Shown here in pieces: positions 45,797-55,268 of a DNA stretch of 64,000 nucleotides (within the stretch, counting starts at the first letter, position 1; every line of letters starts with the position of its first letter). The stretch is from Clostridium aciditolerans. GTDB taxonomy: Bacteria; Bacillota; Clostridia; Clostridiales; Clostridiaceae. Under the pieces are notes generated by a model, which worked only from the letters and a program-made list of their open reading frames with translations, was not told where the DNA came from and did not search any database. The stretch spans positions 1-64,000 of the forward strand of contig NZ_JAEEGB010000010.1 in the NCBI RefSeq assembly GCF_016316925.1. Direction: 5' to 3'. The position numbers and the translations under genes were made by a program.

Positions 45797-47116
45797 CTAT
45801 TTTTTTGCAGCCTTTGCTGCATTTTGAGCTTTACTATATCTGATGTACTGTACAATATTACGTTTAGCTGGACATCCGTAAACACAGCTTCCACATTCTA
45901 CACAATCTAAAAGATTAAACTCTTCTTTAGCTTCTTCAAATAATCCACGTTCACCTAGAATACTAAGCATACTTGGATTTAATCCCATAGGGCATGCATC
46001 TAAGCAGCGTCCGCAGCGAATACATGCTGACTCTTTTCCTGAATTAACATCTTCTTTACTTAATGCAAGTATTCCTGATGATCCTTTAATTATAGATACA
46101 TTTGTGTTAGATTGAGCGAATCCCATCATAGGACCACCACTAATTATTTTTTCTGGTGTTTTTGAAAATCCACCACAATATTCAATAGCATCTTGGAATG
46201 TTGTTCCTACTCTCAGTAAAAGATTCTTAGGTTCCTTTATAGCTCCACCACTAATTGTAGTTACTCTTTCAATTACTGGTATACCTTTACAGACAGCATC
46301 AGCTATAGCTATAACTGTACCTACGTTTTGAACAACTACTCCCACATCCATAGGTAGTCCACCAGAAGGTACCTCTTTACCTGCTAAAACTGCTATAAGC
46401 ATTTTTTCAGCACCTTGTGGATACTTAGTTGGTAATCCTACAACTTCTATTTCAGTGCCTTCAAAAGCTTTTGTCATTACACTTATAGCATCTGGTTTAT
46501 TATTTTCAATACCTACATATCCTTTAGTAACTCCAAGTATTTTCATTGTTATTTTAACACCTGTAACTATACGCTCTGCATATTCAAGCATAGCTCTATG
46601 GTCTGCAGTTAAATAAGGTTCACATTCTGCTGCATTTAAAATGAAAGTATCAATTTTCTTACCTTCTGGTGGTGCTAGCTTAACATGAGTCGGGAAAGTG
46701 GCTCCACCCATTCCAACTATACCTGCATCTCTAATTATGCTGCGTAATTCATCATTGCTTAAAGTTTGCCAATCACGGTCAACAGGAAGTCCTTCAATCC
46801 ATTCATCTTGTCCATCATTTTCAATAACTACTGACAAGCATTTGCCAAATACACTATGTGGGTAATCAGCTACATCTATAACCTTGCCCGATATTGATGC
46901 ATGTATATTACTTGATACAAAAGCATCACTTTTAGCAATTATTTGTCCCTTTTTAATCATATCTCCTTTATTAACTATTGGTGCACAAGGTGCCCCTATG
47001 TGTTGTCTTACAGGAATTATAACTTTATTTGGCAGAGGCGCTACTTCGATCGCTTTGCTTGATGTATAGCTCTTACGATCATTTGGGTGCACTCCTCCAC
47101 GAAAACTTTTTGCCAT
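45797..47116 (-). CDS. rnfC: Rnf complex NADH-binding subunit RnfC
   Basis: The soluble subunit that exchanges electrons with NAD+. It has the RnfC N-terminal barrel, a flavin/NAD-binding part with GIVGMGGATFPTHVKL, and two [4Fe-4S] motifs, CIRCGRCLDACPMGLNP and CVECGSCVYGCPAKRN. The 439 residues fit clostridial RnfC. First of the six structural genes, 70 bases after rseC. Confidence 0.95.
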   Translation of the reverse strand: MAKSFRGGVHPNDRKSYTSSKAIEVAPLPNKVIIPVRQHIGAPCAPIVNKGDMIKKGQIIAKSDAFVSSNIHASISGKVIDVADYPHSVFGKCLSVVIENDGQDEWIEGLPVDRDWQTLSNDELRSIIRDAGIVGMGGATFPTHVKLAPPEGKKIDTFILNAAECEPYLTADHRAMLEYAERIVTGVKITMKILGVTKGYVGIENNKPDAISVMTKAFEGTEIEVVGLPTKYPQGAEKMLIAVLAGKEVPSGGLPMDVGVVVQNVGTVIAIADAVCKGIPVIERVTTISGGAIKEPKNLLLRVGTTFQDAIEYCGGFSKTPEKIISGGPMMGFAQSNTNVSIIKGSSGILALSKEDVNSGKESACIRCGRCLDACPMGLNPSMLSILGERGLFEEAKEEFNLLDCVECGSCVYGCPAKRNIVQYIRYSKAQNAAKAAKK

Positions 47117-47187
47117 TTTTTCAACACCTCACTCAATATTTTTAAGATATTTATAAGAAAGCATAAAACTTAGCAATGCTTTAACAA

Positions 47188-47604
47188 CTAAGACAATATA
47201 CGTGTAATAATAGGTATCATTTTTTTATCACTTCGCGTAGACTTATCAAAAATCTTTACATAAATAACAGATAAAATAAATGCTACTATTCCACCACCAA
47301 TTTGAAACATCCTAATAGATTGTCCCGCCTTTTCTCCTAACCATGTACCAGCAATGGCACCTAAGAAAATTGCAATAAGAGGCATAATATATACAATAAA
47401 TGCTGCTTTTAGCATATTTGTCTCTTTTATCTCAAAAGAAACTCGTTGTCCAGGTTTAGCTCCAAGCGGATTTTGTACATCTAAGACTGTAGCATTATCT
47501 CCTGGGCATGCACCACAGTTTTTGCAATCACCATGTCTATTCGATTTCACCTTAGCCATGTCTCCAGAAACTTCTATTACTACACCCTCATTTTCTCTGG
47601 TCAT
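47188..47604 (-). CDS. rseC: RseC-family protein of the rnf operon
   Basis: A 138-residue membrane protein with two central membrane segments (about 70-115) and a cysteine cluster CKNCGACPGDNA near residue 30. RseC/SoxR-reducing proteins occur at the head of rnf operons in clostridia and acetogens, where RseC has been linked to rnf expression or assembly. ATG 47604 follows GGAAGGGGGGAGAAGT; the longer frame from 47628 begins before that site. A -24/-12-like promoter lies about 75 bases upstream. Confidence 0.88.
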   Translation of the reverse strand: MTRENEGVVIEVSGDMAKVKSNRHGDCKNCGACPGDNATVLDVQNPLGAKPGQRVSFEIKETNMLKAAFIVYIMPLIAIFLGAIAGTWLGEKAGQSIRMFQIGGGIVAFILSVIYVKIFDKSTRSDKKMIPIITRILS

Positions 47605-47678
47605 ACTTCTCCCCCCTTCCAAAATCACTAAAACCTACTAACAAAATACTATAGCTGATAGAGTATGAATTAATCTTT

Positions 47679-47694
47679 AGCAATTAATATGCCA
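47679..47694 (-). promoter_or_regulatory. Candidate sigma-54 (-24/-12) promoter of the rnf operon
   Basis: On the minus strand TGGCATA, TTAA, TTGCT fits TGGCACR-N4-TTGCW with GG and GC 12 bases apart, the same form as the two promoters at 5674 and 8245. The predicted start is about 60 bases before rseC. The sequence fit is as good as theirs, but no activator gene is adjacent. Confidence 0.6.
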
Positions 47695-47699
47695 AATAT

Positions 47700-49195
47700 A
47701 CAAATTATTATATTTTAAGCTAAAGCTTAGTTGATTAAAAATATGATATATTCTACTTTTTGAGAAAATTTCAAATATAACTTAGCATAAATAAAACTAC
47801 TTATTAATTCTTCTATAATATATTTATTACAATAAGGGCTATAAAAACTATTCTCAAAGTGATAAATCGTTATCGATTTGATAATATTTTATCAAGCCAC
47901 TTATATAGCGCATTTTATTTTTAAATTCAATGAACTATAATTATCACCTTGATAAAAATTCACTTTTAGCTTATACTAATTTACTATTTTTTCTAGAATT
48001 TAAGATAAGATGGATCATATTTGATTAAATTATTAACAATGAATAACTTTAGATAACATAAATGTAATTGTACTTTTAATATTAGTAAATTAATTTATTT
48101 TGTCGATTTTTCTAATCGTAGCATAGAGATTTATGCTGTACTAATATTACTATATGAACTGTGTTAGTATGTTTATGTTTATATTTTAAAAGCTGTTATA
48201 TTTTATAGTGAAATCATTTACAGAAAACAATGTTAAGATCTACTTAACTTATAGTATATTCTGTTTGTTTTGTTCTTTGCAAACTTTTGATGATTTTCTT
48301 TCATTTAAACGCATAAATTTATTGATACAAACTTTTGTATCAAATTAACCCTTTCCACTGTAATTATACATGTTAAAAATTTAATTACAATAGTATTTAT
48401 AATCCTTTAATGAAAATTTTTAAAAAAATTTCATAAATAATTAATATATTTTATGAAATTATTAACATGCACTTATGATAAATTAACATAATTTGTCACG
48501 ATACATTTTCAGAATAATCTAACTTTAGAATTTTATTTAATAATTTTCTCATATTTTTCTAAATCGGCAATTAAATTTTAGCTATTTTTCTTATTTATTC
48601 ATTATATCTTCTATATAAATTGAATAATTAAACAACTTAAAGTTTCATATAGCAGTAAGTTCATATTTTTACATTTTTTTCATGAGAAAATATGGAGTTA
48701 ATTTTCATTTTTCTTTGTTATTTTTAAAACTATTTTTTAAAGATGTAACTTTTTAATTTGACATGATATGTATATTGTGTATAAACTTTAACAATATGTA
48801 CTTTTTTGAATTTTTCTTCTATCTTTCCTTCACTTTTCTACCAATTCACTGAATGTAGATTTACGGTACTCTCTAATTTAGTAGGTGTTGTTATAGATTT
48901 CTTTGAAAACTTTTTCATAATCAAAATTCATAATATTATATTGTTGTATCATAAACTTTATAACCGTTGTATCATTTCTATAGATAAACAAAATTTATTT
49001 TTACAAACCAATAATTTGAAATGTGTTATACAATAATATATTTAAGTTTATTTTTTTCTACAACTATTGAATTTTACCATAATTTGTTATATGCTAATAT
49101 TAAGATAGAAGTCTTTTTGCAAAATTCTTGCTTTTAAGTTTTGGCTCAACTTTATCAAATCCTTGATTAAGTACTATTAAAAAGGAGTTGACCTT
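47700..49195. other. 1.5 kb AT-rich region without recognised genes
   Basis: The longest gene-free stretch in the window lies between divergent rseC and hppA. Base composition is extremely AT-rich with many poly-T runs. A 76-codon ORF at 48806-49036 lacks a ribosome site and its codon use matches random AT-rich DNA. The only strong local structure I see is the palindrome at 47878-47895. It may hold long untranslated leaders, regulatory sites or decayed genes. Confidence 0.6.
47878..47895. promoter_or_regulatory. 18-bp perfect palindrome, Rex-like
   Basis: TTGATAATATTTTATCAA is a perfect TTGATAA-N4-TTATCAA inverted repeat, one base per arm from the Rex site TTGTTAA-N4-TTAACAA. It lies about 190 bases upstream of the candidate rnf -24/-12 promoter, so it could be a redox-repressor site or an activator site. 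A second partial TATCACCTTGATAA lies near 47951. Confidence 0.4.
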
Positions 49196-51331
49196 ATGAG
49201 CACTTACTTAATTATTATTTTCACCTCATTGCTTTTAGCTCTATTTTCCATTCTTTTTCTTATTAAATTTATATTCACACAAGAAAAGGGTTCAGAACAA
49301 ATGCAAAATATATCAAATGCCATAAAAGAAGGCGCTATGGCTTTTATGAGAAGACAATATAAAACAATTTTTTGTTTGGCGCTCGTAACTGTTGTTTTAA
49401 TTGTAGTTGCAAATTATTTTGGTAACTTGTCAAAAGGCTATGATATTGCCATCAAACAGGCTTCTCGTATTGGAATTGCTTTCATAACTGGTGCCTTATG
49501 TTCTGGTATATCTGGATATATAGGTATGTATATGGCAGTAAATTCAAATATCCGTGCTGCAGCAGGTGCAAAAAAAGGATTAAACTCGGCTTTAACCATA
49601 GCTCTTAGAGGTGGTGCTGTTACTGGTCTTGCCGTTACATCTCTTTCTCTTTTAGGTGTAGCTATACTATTCTTAATATTTGGTGGTATATCAGGAAATG
49701 ATACTTTAATAAAAGAAGCTCCTTCTCTTTTAGTTGGATTTGGTTTTGGAGCTTCATTTGTAGCTCTCTTTGCCCAACTAGGTGGAGGTATTTATACCAA
49801 AGCAGCAGATGTTGGAGCAGATTTAGTTGGAAAAGTTGAGGCTGGAATACCTGAAGATGATCCAAGAAATCCTGCCGTTATTGCGGATTTGGTTGGTGAT
49901 AATGTAGGAGATTGTGCTGGTAGAGGTGCTGATCTATTTGAATCAACAGCAGCCGAAAACATAGGTGCAATGATTCTTGGTGTAGCACTGTATCCTGTAT
50001 TTGGTTGGAAGGGAATTCTATTCCCTTTAGTAACAGGAGCGGTAGGAATAGTATCCTCAATAGTCGGCTTATTCTTTGTAAAAGCTGACAAAGATACGGA
50101 CAATCCTATGTCTGCATTATATAAAGGATATTTAATTACAACAATTTTAAACTTAATATTTTTATTTTTGATCGTAAAATCTATGTTTTCTGGTGTTTTG
50201 CCAGATGGAAGCCGTATAAACTATTTATACCTTTATTTCTGTGCTTTTACTGGAATAGTTCTTAGCTATATGTTTGTATTAATTACTGACTACTATACAT
50301 CGTATAAATATAGACCTGTAAAATCAATTGCAGAATCTTCTAAAACAGGTGCGGCAACTAATATAATTACTGGAGTGTCTGTAGGTATGGAGTCAACAGC
50401 TCTTCCTGTTTTATTTGTTTCAATTGCTATTTTTACCGCTTATAAACTTGGTGAAGCTGCACTTGTTGGAGTATCTAATGGAGGTCTTTATGGTATTGCT
50501 ATAGCTACTATTGGTATGCTTTCAACTTGTGCTTATATACTTGCTATGGATACTTTTGGTCCTATCACTGATAACGCTGGTGGTATAGTGGAAATGTCTG
50601 GTGCTCCTGATGAGGTTAGATTAATAACTGATAAACTTGATGCCTGCGGTAATACAACTAAGGCATTAACAAAAGGCTATGCTATCGGTTCTGCTGCTCT
50701 GGCTACCTTCCTTTTATTCTTTGCATATTTGGAGCAGGTAAAAACAATTCTAGGAAAGCCTTTAGATTCATGGTTTACAGTAGATATTGGAAAAACAGAA
50801 GTATTTATTGGAGCATTTTTAGGCGCCATGGTAGTATATCTTTTTGCCTCTACAGCTATACGTTCCGTTGGAAAAGCTGCTCAGTATGTTATTTTAGAGG
50901 TTAGAAGACAGCTCAAAGAAATACCTGGCATATTAGAAGGTAAATCAAAGCCTGACTATGCTACTTGTGTTGATATTGTTACTAAAGGTGCTTTAAAAGA
51001 AATGATATTACCTGGAATTATCCCGATTGCGGCACCAATCATCGTCGGATTAACTTTAGGTAAGGAAGCTGCTGCCGGATTTTTAATGATATGTACAATA
51101 TCCGGTGTTGTTATGGCCCTCTTCTTAAATAACGGAGGCGGTGCCTGGGATAACGCAAAAAAATTTATTGAATTAGGAAACTTAGGCGGCAAAAAATCTG
51201 AAACTCACAAAGGAGCAGTAGTGGGAGATACTGTAGGAGATCCATTTAAAGATACTGCCGGACCTTCTCTTCACGTTTTAATAAAACTTATAAGTACTTT
51301 AACATTAGTTTTAGTATCCTTATTTAGGTAA
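49196..51331 (+). CDS. hppA: Membrane-bound ion-pumping pyrophosphatase, K+-independent type
   Basis: Hydrolyses pyrophosphate to pump protons (or Na+) out. A 711-residue protein with about 16 membrane segments. The substrate loops are TKAADVGADLVGKVEAGIPE (201-220), DDPRNPAVIADLVGDNVGD (221-239), and GGAWDNAKKFIE with GDTVGDPFKDTAGPS near the C terminus. Lys489 in GNTTKALTKG occupies the position that is Lys in K+-independent and Ala in K+-dependent enzymes. Ribosome site AAAGGAG. Stands alone, divergent from rnf. Confidence 0.93.
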   Translation: MSTYLIIIFTSLLLALFSILFLIKFIFTQEKGSEQMQNISNAIKEGAMAFMRRQYKTIFCLALVTVVLIVVANYFGNLSKGYDIAIKQASRIGIAFITGALCSGISGYIGMYMAVNSNIRAAAGAKKGLNSALTIALRGGAVTGLAVTSLSLLGVAILFLIFGGISGNDTLIKEAPSLLVGFGFGASFVALFAQLGGGIYTKAADVGADLVGKVEAGIPEDDPRNPAVIADLVGDNVGDCAGRGADLFESTAAENIGAMILGVALYPVFGWKGILFPLVTGAVGIVSSIVGLFFVKADKDTDNPMSALYKGYLITTILNLIFLFLIVKSMFSGVLPDGSRINYLYLYFCAFTGIVLSYMFVLITDYYTSYKYRPVKSIAESSKTGAATNIITGVSVGMESTALPVLFVSIAIFTAYKLGEAALVGVSNGGLYGIAIATIGMLSTCAYILAMDTFGPITDNAGGIVEMSGAPDEVRLITDKLDACGNTTKALTKGYAIGSAALATFLLFFAYLEQVKTILGKPLDSWFTVDIGKTEVFIGAFLGAMVVYLFASTAIRSVGKAAQYVILEVRRQLKEIPGILEGKSKPDYATCVDIVTKGALKEMILPGIIPIAAPIIVGLTLGKEAAAGFLMICTISGVVMALFLNNGGGAWDNAKKFIELGNLGGKKSETHKGAVVGDTVGDPFKDTAGPSLHVLIKLISTLTLVLVSLFR

Positions 51332-51339
51332 AGTAGTTT

Positions 51340-51372
51340 AAACGGATGATCTTTATGATTATCCGTTTTTAT
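51340..51372 (+). terminator. Terminator of hppA
   Basis: AAACGGATGAT pairs with ATTATCCGTTT around a 7-base loop, followed by TTTATTTT. Confidence 0.8.
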
Positions 51373-51402
51373 TTTAAAATAATTAATTATTATAAGTAGG
51401 CT

Positions 51403-52554
51403 TTACTTTATTATTTTTTTAATCCACTTAGGAAGTTGCTTTACTTTAAAAGTATCAGATGATTGAAGAGAATTACTATATATTAATTCCCCATCAGCAT
51501 AAACGCAAACTTTTCCTATTTTATCTCCTTTATTTATTGTGTAGTCTATTTTTTCAGGCTTCATAATCTTTACCGTATATTCAGCCCCATTTTTCACAGG
51601 AATCACCACATCATCCTCAAACTGCAATTTTATATTTCCTCTCTTCAAAGCAATTTCTCCTGCACTATCTCCTTTTATGAACATCTTTTTAAATTCATAA
51701 TTCTTATTTACGTAATCAAATATTTTTATGCTTTCCTTCCATCTTTCTGTGCAGTTCAATACTACAACTATTACATCATTTCCTTGTATATTTGCTGAAG
51801 AAACTAAACACTTTCCAGCCTTTCCTGTATACCCTGTTTTTACACCAGTAGCCTCAGGCATTTGCCATAATATTTTATTTATATTATGATAGCTTCTTGT
51901 AAACCCCAGTGTTTTTCCATCTACATCTTTTGAACTTACTATTTCATTAAATAATTTGTTTTCTTTTGCTTTTGCTGTAACCACAGCTAAGTCGTATGCT
52001 GTGGAGTAATGTTCATCTTTATCTAATCCATGTGGAGTCTCAAAATGTGTATTTACAACCCCTATTTCTACAGCATACTCATTCATAAGCTTTGCAAACT
52101 CCTCTACACTTCCACTTATTCCTTCTGCTATTGCAACAGCTGCGTCATTTCCTGATCTTAACATTAATCCATATATTAATTCCTTTGTAGATATTTGCTC
52201 GCCTTTTCTAAGCCCCACTACTGACCCTCTCATTGAAGATGCCTTCGAAGATACTTCTATTTTTCTATCTAAATCACCATATTTCAAAGCAACTAATGCA
52301 GTCATTATTTTGGTTGTACTTGCCATAGGCACTAATTCATAAGCATTTTTTTCATAAAGCACAACTTTTGATTTACTATCTAGAGCTATAGCACATCTTG
52401 CACTCATAGTAATGCCCTTATTTGTACTATTCTTAGTGTTTGGATTACTTATTTCCAAAGCTTCCACCCTATTGGAAACAAATAAAGATAAAGTAAAAAT
52501 AAATAAAAGCAATGAACATAGATATCTATGTCTTTCTCTCACTTTTTTATGCAT
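51403..52554 (-). CDS. D-alanyl-D-alanine carboxypeptidase (serine-type, S11)
   Basis: A secreted, membrane-held low-molecular-weight penicillin-binding protein that trims peptidoglycan stem peptides. An N-terminal signal or anchor (about 9-30) is followed by the S11 catalytic set S79-T-T-K82, S134-G-N and K239-T-G. The C-terminal domain (about 275-370) is the beta-rich S11 tail. The 383 residues fit the DacF/DacA group. AGGAGG ribosome site. A paralogue lies at 56651. Roles may divide between growth and sporulation, which I cannot assign. Confidence 0.92.
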   Translation of the reverse strand: MHKKVRERHRYLCSLLLFIFTLSLFVSNRVEALEISNPNTKNSTNKGITMSARCAIALDSKSKVVLYEKNAYELVPMASTTKIMTALVALKYGDLDRKIEVSSKASSMRGSVVGLRKGEQISTKELIYGLMLRSGNDAAVAIAEGISGSVEEFAKLMNEYAVEIGVVNTHFETPHGLDKDEHYSTAYDLAVVTAKAKENKLFNEIVSSKDVDGKTLGFTRSYHNINKILWQMPEATGVKTGYTGKAGKCLVSSANIQGNDVIVVVLNCTERWKESIKIFDYVNKNYEFKKMFIKGDSAGEIALKRGNIKLQFEDDVVIPVKNGAEYTVKIMKPEKIDYTINKGDKIGKVCVYADGELIYSNSLQSSDTFKVKQLPKWIKKIIK

Positions 52555-52570
52555 AAGTTTTCCTCCTTTT

Positions 52571-52648
52571 AGTGGTCACACTGGGTAACCTTGCTTGTTT
52601 CCACTAGCAAAATTACCCGTTAAAGTCCATTTAGGACTTTAACCTCCC
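52571..52648. repeat. Module M2 of repeat family R4, second copy
   Basis: Aligns, inverted, with 3844-3893. Both copies share CACTGGG, a hairpin closing with CCCGTTAAA, an ATTTA loop and AACCTCC. Differences fall in pairs (GGGC/GCCC to GGGT/ACCC; ATGCC/GGCAT to AGTCC/GGACT), so the stems are preserved. This copy has a longer apical loop with its own TTGCT/AGCAA hairpin. It sits in the gap between the carboxypeptidase gene and the DUF2953 gene. Confidence 0.7.
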
Positions 52649-52800
52649 TTACTATTAAGGTTTAATGTTCTAAAAATTAATATCTACATTATATTTTTTC
52701 TTTAATTCATTAAATTAATCTTTAAATTTATTCCATTTGGTTATATAAATTCCCCATATGGATATAATTATTATTGTATACATAACTGGAGGAGTTTTTA

Positions 52801-53340
52801 ATGCATATTCTATATATTGGAATTTTAATTTTGCTTTTAATTCTCTTAATTCCAATTCCTATTAAATTTAAAATTAAATATAGCGAAAAAGAGTTAAGAT
52901 TTATTCTTTATAATATAGATATTACTAATAAGATGAATTATTTAAAGAATAAAACTAAACTTGATATTAAATATAAAGAAGACCGTATTCCTATTTTTTC
53001 CAATACACTAAAAGTATCATTAAATTCATTAAAAGCTATAAAATTTAAGCCAAGTCTAAAGATTAAAATAAATGTAGACTATGGTCTGGATGATGCTGCA
53101 CAAACTGCATTAGCTTTTGGATTAATCTCTACATTTATTTCAATATTATTAAAGGCATCTAGTTTTTTCATACACATAAAAGATGAAAAAGTAAATATAA
53201 AACCTGAGTTTAACAAATTAATCCTAATATTAGAAATAGATAGTATAATTTTTATTAATTTGGCTAAAGTTATTTATATATCCGCCATAATTTATCGCAA
53301 CCTTCGTAATAGAGAAAAAATTAATCTTGCTAACACATAA
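52801..53340 (+). CDS. DUF2953 protein (YtfI-like)
   Basis: A 179-residue protein with an N-terminal membrane segment (IGILILLLILLIPIPIKFK) and a second hydrophobic part near 105-120; lysine-rich elsewhere. The layout and its place directly before ytfJ match YtfI of Bacillus and clostridia. Part of the two-gene sporulation-linked unit; molecular role unknown. Ribosome site GGAGG with TTTTTA spacing. Confidence 0.8.
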   Translation: MHILYIGILILLLILLIPIPIKFKIKYSEKELRFILYNIDITNKMNYLKNKTKLDIKYKEDRIPIFSNTLKVSLNSLKAIKFKPSLKIKINVDYGLDDAAQTALAFGLISTFISILLKASSFFIHIKDEKVNIKPEFNKLILILEIDSIIFINLAKVIYISAIIYRNLRNREKINLANT

Positions 53341-53358
53341 ATAAAGGAGGAATTAAAT

Positions 53359-53793
53359 ATGGAAGGTCATCCTATAGAAAATTTACTAAAAAGTACTATG
53401 GAAAACCTTAAAGACATGATAGACGTCAACACAATAGTCGGAGATGCAGTTGAATCAAAAGACGGTTCCTTAATCATACCTATATCAAGAGTTTCATTTG
53501 GTTTTGTATCTGGTGGAAGCGAATATGACTGCAAAAATACTGGTGGTACAGGTTCTGATTACCCTTTTGGTGGTGGGTCTGGTGCTGGAGTCACAGTAAA
53601 ACCTATAGCATTCCTTGTGATAAAAGGTGACTCTATAAGGCTTCTATCTTTAGATCAACAAAATACTTATGATAAACTAGTAGACTCTATTCCTCAAATA
53701 ATGGACCTTTTTAAGAATATGTGCCATAGTGATAAGAAGTCTAAAAATAAAGAGCAGTGCTCTCATGAACCTACCCAATCTACTACTAGTTAA
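53359..53793 (+). CDS. ytfJ: GerW/YtfJ-family sporulation protein
   Basis: A 144-residue soluble protein with the family core HPIENLLKSTMENLKDMIDVNTIVGDAV, a glycine-rich GGSEYDC...YPFGGGSGAGVTVKP loop and IAFLVIKGDSIRLL. In Bacillus YtfJ/GerW is made in the forespore and affects germination with some nutrients. AGGAGG ribosome site. It follows the DUF2953 gene by 18 bases and ends at a strong terminator. Confidence 0.92.
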   Translation: MEGHPIENLLKSTMENLKDMIDVNTIVGDAVESKDGSLIIPISRVSFGFVSGGSEYDCKNTGGTGSDYPFGGGSGAGVTVKPIAFLVIKGDSIRLLSLDQQNTYDKLVDSIPQIMDLFKNMCHSDKKSKNKEQCSHEPTQSTTS

Positions 53794-53835
53794 TATGTAG
53801 ATTTTCTTATCTGTAAATATAATTGTAAGAAAAGA

Positions 53836-53871
53836 TTAACCCGATGTCCTAAAAACATCGGGTTAAATTTT
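53836..53871 (+). terminator. Terminator of the DUF2953-ytfJ unit
   Basis: A perfect TTAACCCGATG / CATCGGGTTAA stem followed by ATTTTA; also usable by the converging scpB transcript. A short relative of repeat R3 follows at 53884-53920. Confidence 0.8.
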
Positions 53872-53926
53872 ACGAATTTTAAATTAAGCATCTTAAAAAA
53901 TAACAATTCAAAAATGCCTTATATAT

Positions 53927-54520
53927 TTAATCATTTAATTCCTCTCTGTCTATCGCAACCTCCTCTATAAAGCTGTCAAGACCAGGCATTTGGCCAATAT
54001 TTTCAAGATCAAAATACTTTAAAAATTCTTCTGTTGTTCCATACAATATAGGTCTTCCTATAACATCTAATCTTCCACATTCCTTAATTAATCCTTTTTC
54101 TATAAGAGTAGATATAGCTCGGTCACTTTTTACTCCTCTTATCTCATCTATATCAACCCTAGTTATAGGCTGTTTATATGCCACGATGGCTAAGGTTTCT
54201 AATGCTGCTTGAGATAATCCCTGTCTTGAATTAATTCCCAAAAGCTTTTCAATATATACACTGTTGTCAGCCTTTGTAGCAAGACTATAACTTTCATTAT
54301 TATTTATAATCTTTATCCCTCGACTTTCGCATTCATATAATTTTCCCATTTCCTTTAGTAGTTGTTTTGTAAAATCTAAACTACATTCTATAATAGATGC
54401 TATTTGCTTTATATCCAGAGGCTCACCTGAAACAAATAACAATGATTCTATTATGGAAAAATAAATATTCTTTGTTGAAACTTCTTCTAGTTCTAATTGA
54501 TTAATATTCTTATTCTTCAT
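53927..54520 (-). CDS. scpB: Segregation and condensation protein ScpB
   Basis: A winged-helix (kleisin-associated) subunit of the bacterial Smc complex, in chromosome condensation and segregation. The family core is [18 protein letters not shown] and [32 protein letters not shown]. 197 residues. Its start overlaps the scpA stop region by 11 bases, so the two are coupled. Confidence 0.95.
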   Translation of the reverse strand: MKNKNINQLELEEVSTKNIYFSIIESLLFVSGEPLDIKQIASIIECSLDFTKQLLKEMGKLYECESRGIKIINNNESYSLATKADNSVYIEKLLGINSRQGLSQAALETLAIVAYKQPITRVDIDEIRGVKSDRAISTLIEKGLIKECGRLDVIGRPILYGTTEEFLKYFDLENIGQMPGLDSFIEEVAIDREELND

Positions 54521-55268
54521 GTTCCTCTACCCTCTCTACATATATCTCTCTAAAATTCCGCTCTTGTATTACAGTTACATACCTTAATTTCATAAGCTCC
54601 AAAAGAGCTAAGAAGGTTACAACTACTTCTATTTTTGAAGAACATTTTACTGCAATACTGGAAAATGGTATTCTTACACCTGTTTCAATGTTTTTTCTTA
54701 AATACTCCATTTTATCTTCAATCTTAAATTTGTCTATCGGAATCTCTTTATTTATAACATTTGTAGTATTTATTTTGTTTCTATAAACTGTTATAAGCCT
54801 ATTATATATTTCATATAGGCTAAGCATCGTAACCCCTTTAAGGAGTTCTTGATGAGACTGCGGTTTCTTCTTTTCTTCTATAATTTCAGGTTTTTTTCCA
54901 AACATTCTTCCTAGTCCTAATTCCCTGTCTTTAAGCAATTTAGCAGCAGCCTTAAACTTTCTATATTGAAGTAGTTTGTCCACTAATTCTTTTCTAGGAT
55001 CCTGAGCATCTAAATCTTCAGCACTTTCTTCAATTTTAGGCTTAGGTAACAGCATTTTTGATTTTATTTCAATAAGAGTAGCCGCTATAATTATAAATTC
55101 CGAAGTTATTTCAAGATCCATCTCTTCCATGGTATGTATATACCCTAGGTATTGCTTAGTAATTTCATGTATCTTTATATCATATATGTCCATCTTACTC
55201 TTTTTAATAAGATGTAGAAGTAAGTCAAAAGGCCCTTCAAAATTTTCAATTTTTATATTTAAAGACAT
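54510..55268 (-). CDS. scpA: Segregation and condensation protein ScpA
   Basis: The kleisin subunit that bridges Smc heads. N-terminal [27 protein letters not shown] and [13 protein letters not shown] are family hallmarks, with a winged-helix C terminus. 252 residues. It overlaps cca upstream by 10 bases and scpB downstream by 11, forming cca-scpA-scpB. Confidence 0.95.
   Translation of the reverse strand: MSLNIKIENFEGPFDLLLHLIKKSKMDIYDIKIHEITKQYLGYIHTMEEMDLEITSEFIIIAATLIEIKSKMLLPKPKIEESAEDLDAQDPRKELVDKLLQYRKFKAAAKLLKDRELGLGRMFGKKPEIIEEKKKPQSHQELLKGVTMLSLYEIYNRLITVYRNKINTTNVINKEIPIDKFKIEDKMEYLRKNIETGVRIPFSSIAVKCSSKIEVVVTFLALLELMKLRYVTVIQERNFREIYVERVEEHEE

Noticed and set aside
48806-49036. 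76-codon ORF in the rnf-hppA gap
   Set aside because: No ribosome site, rich in Phe/Ile/Asn as random AT-rich DNA gives, and no recognisable pattern.
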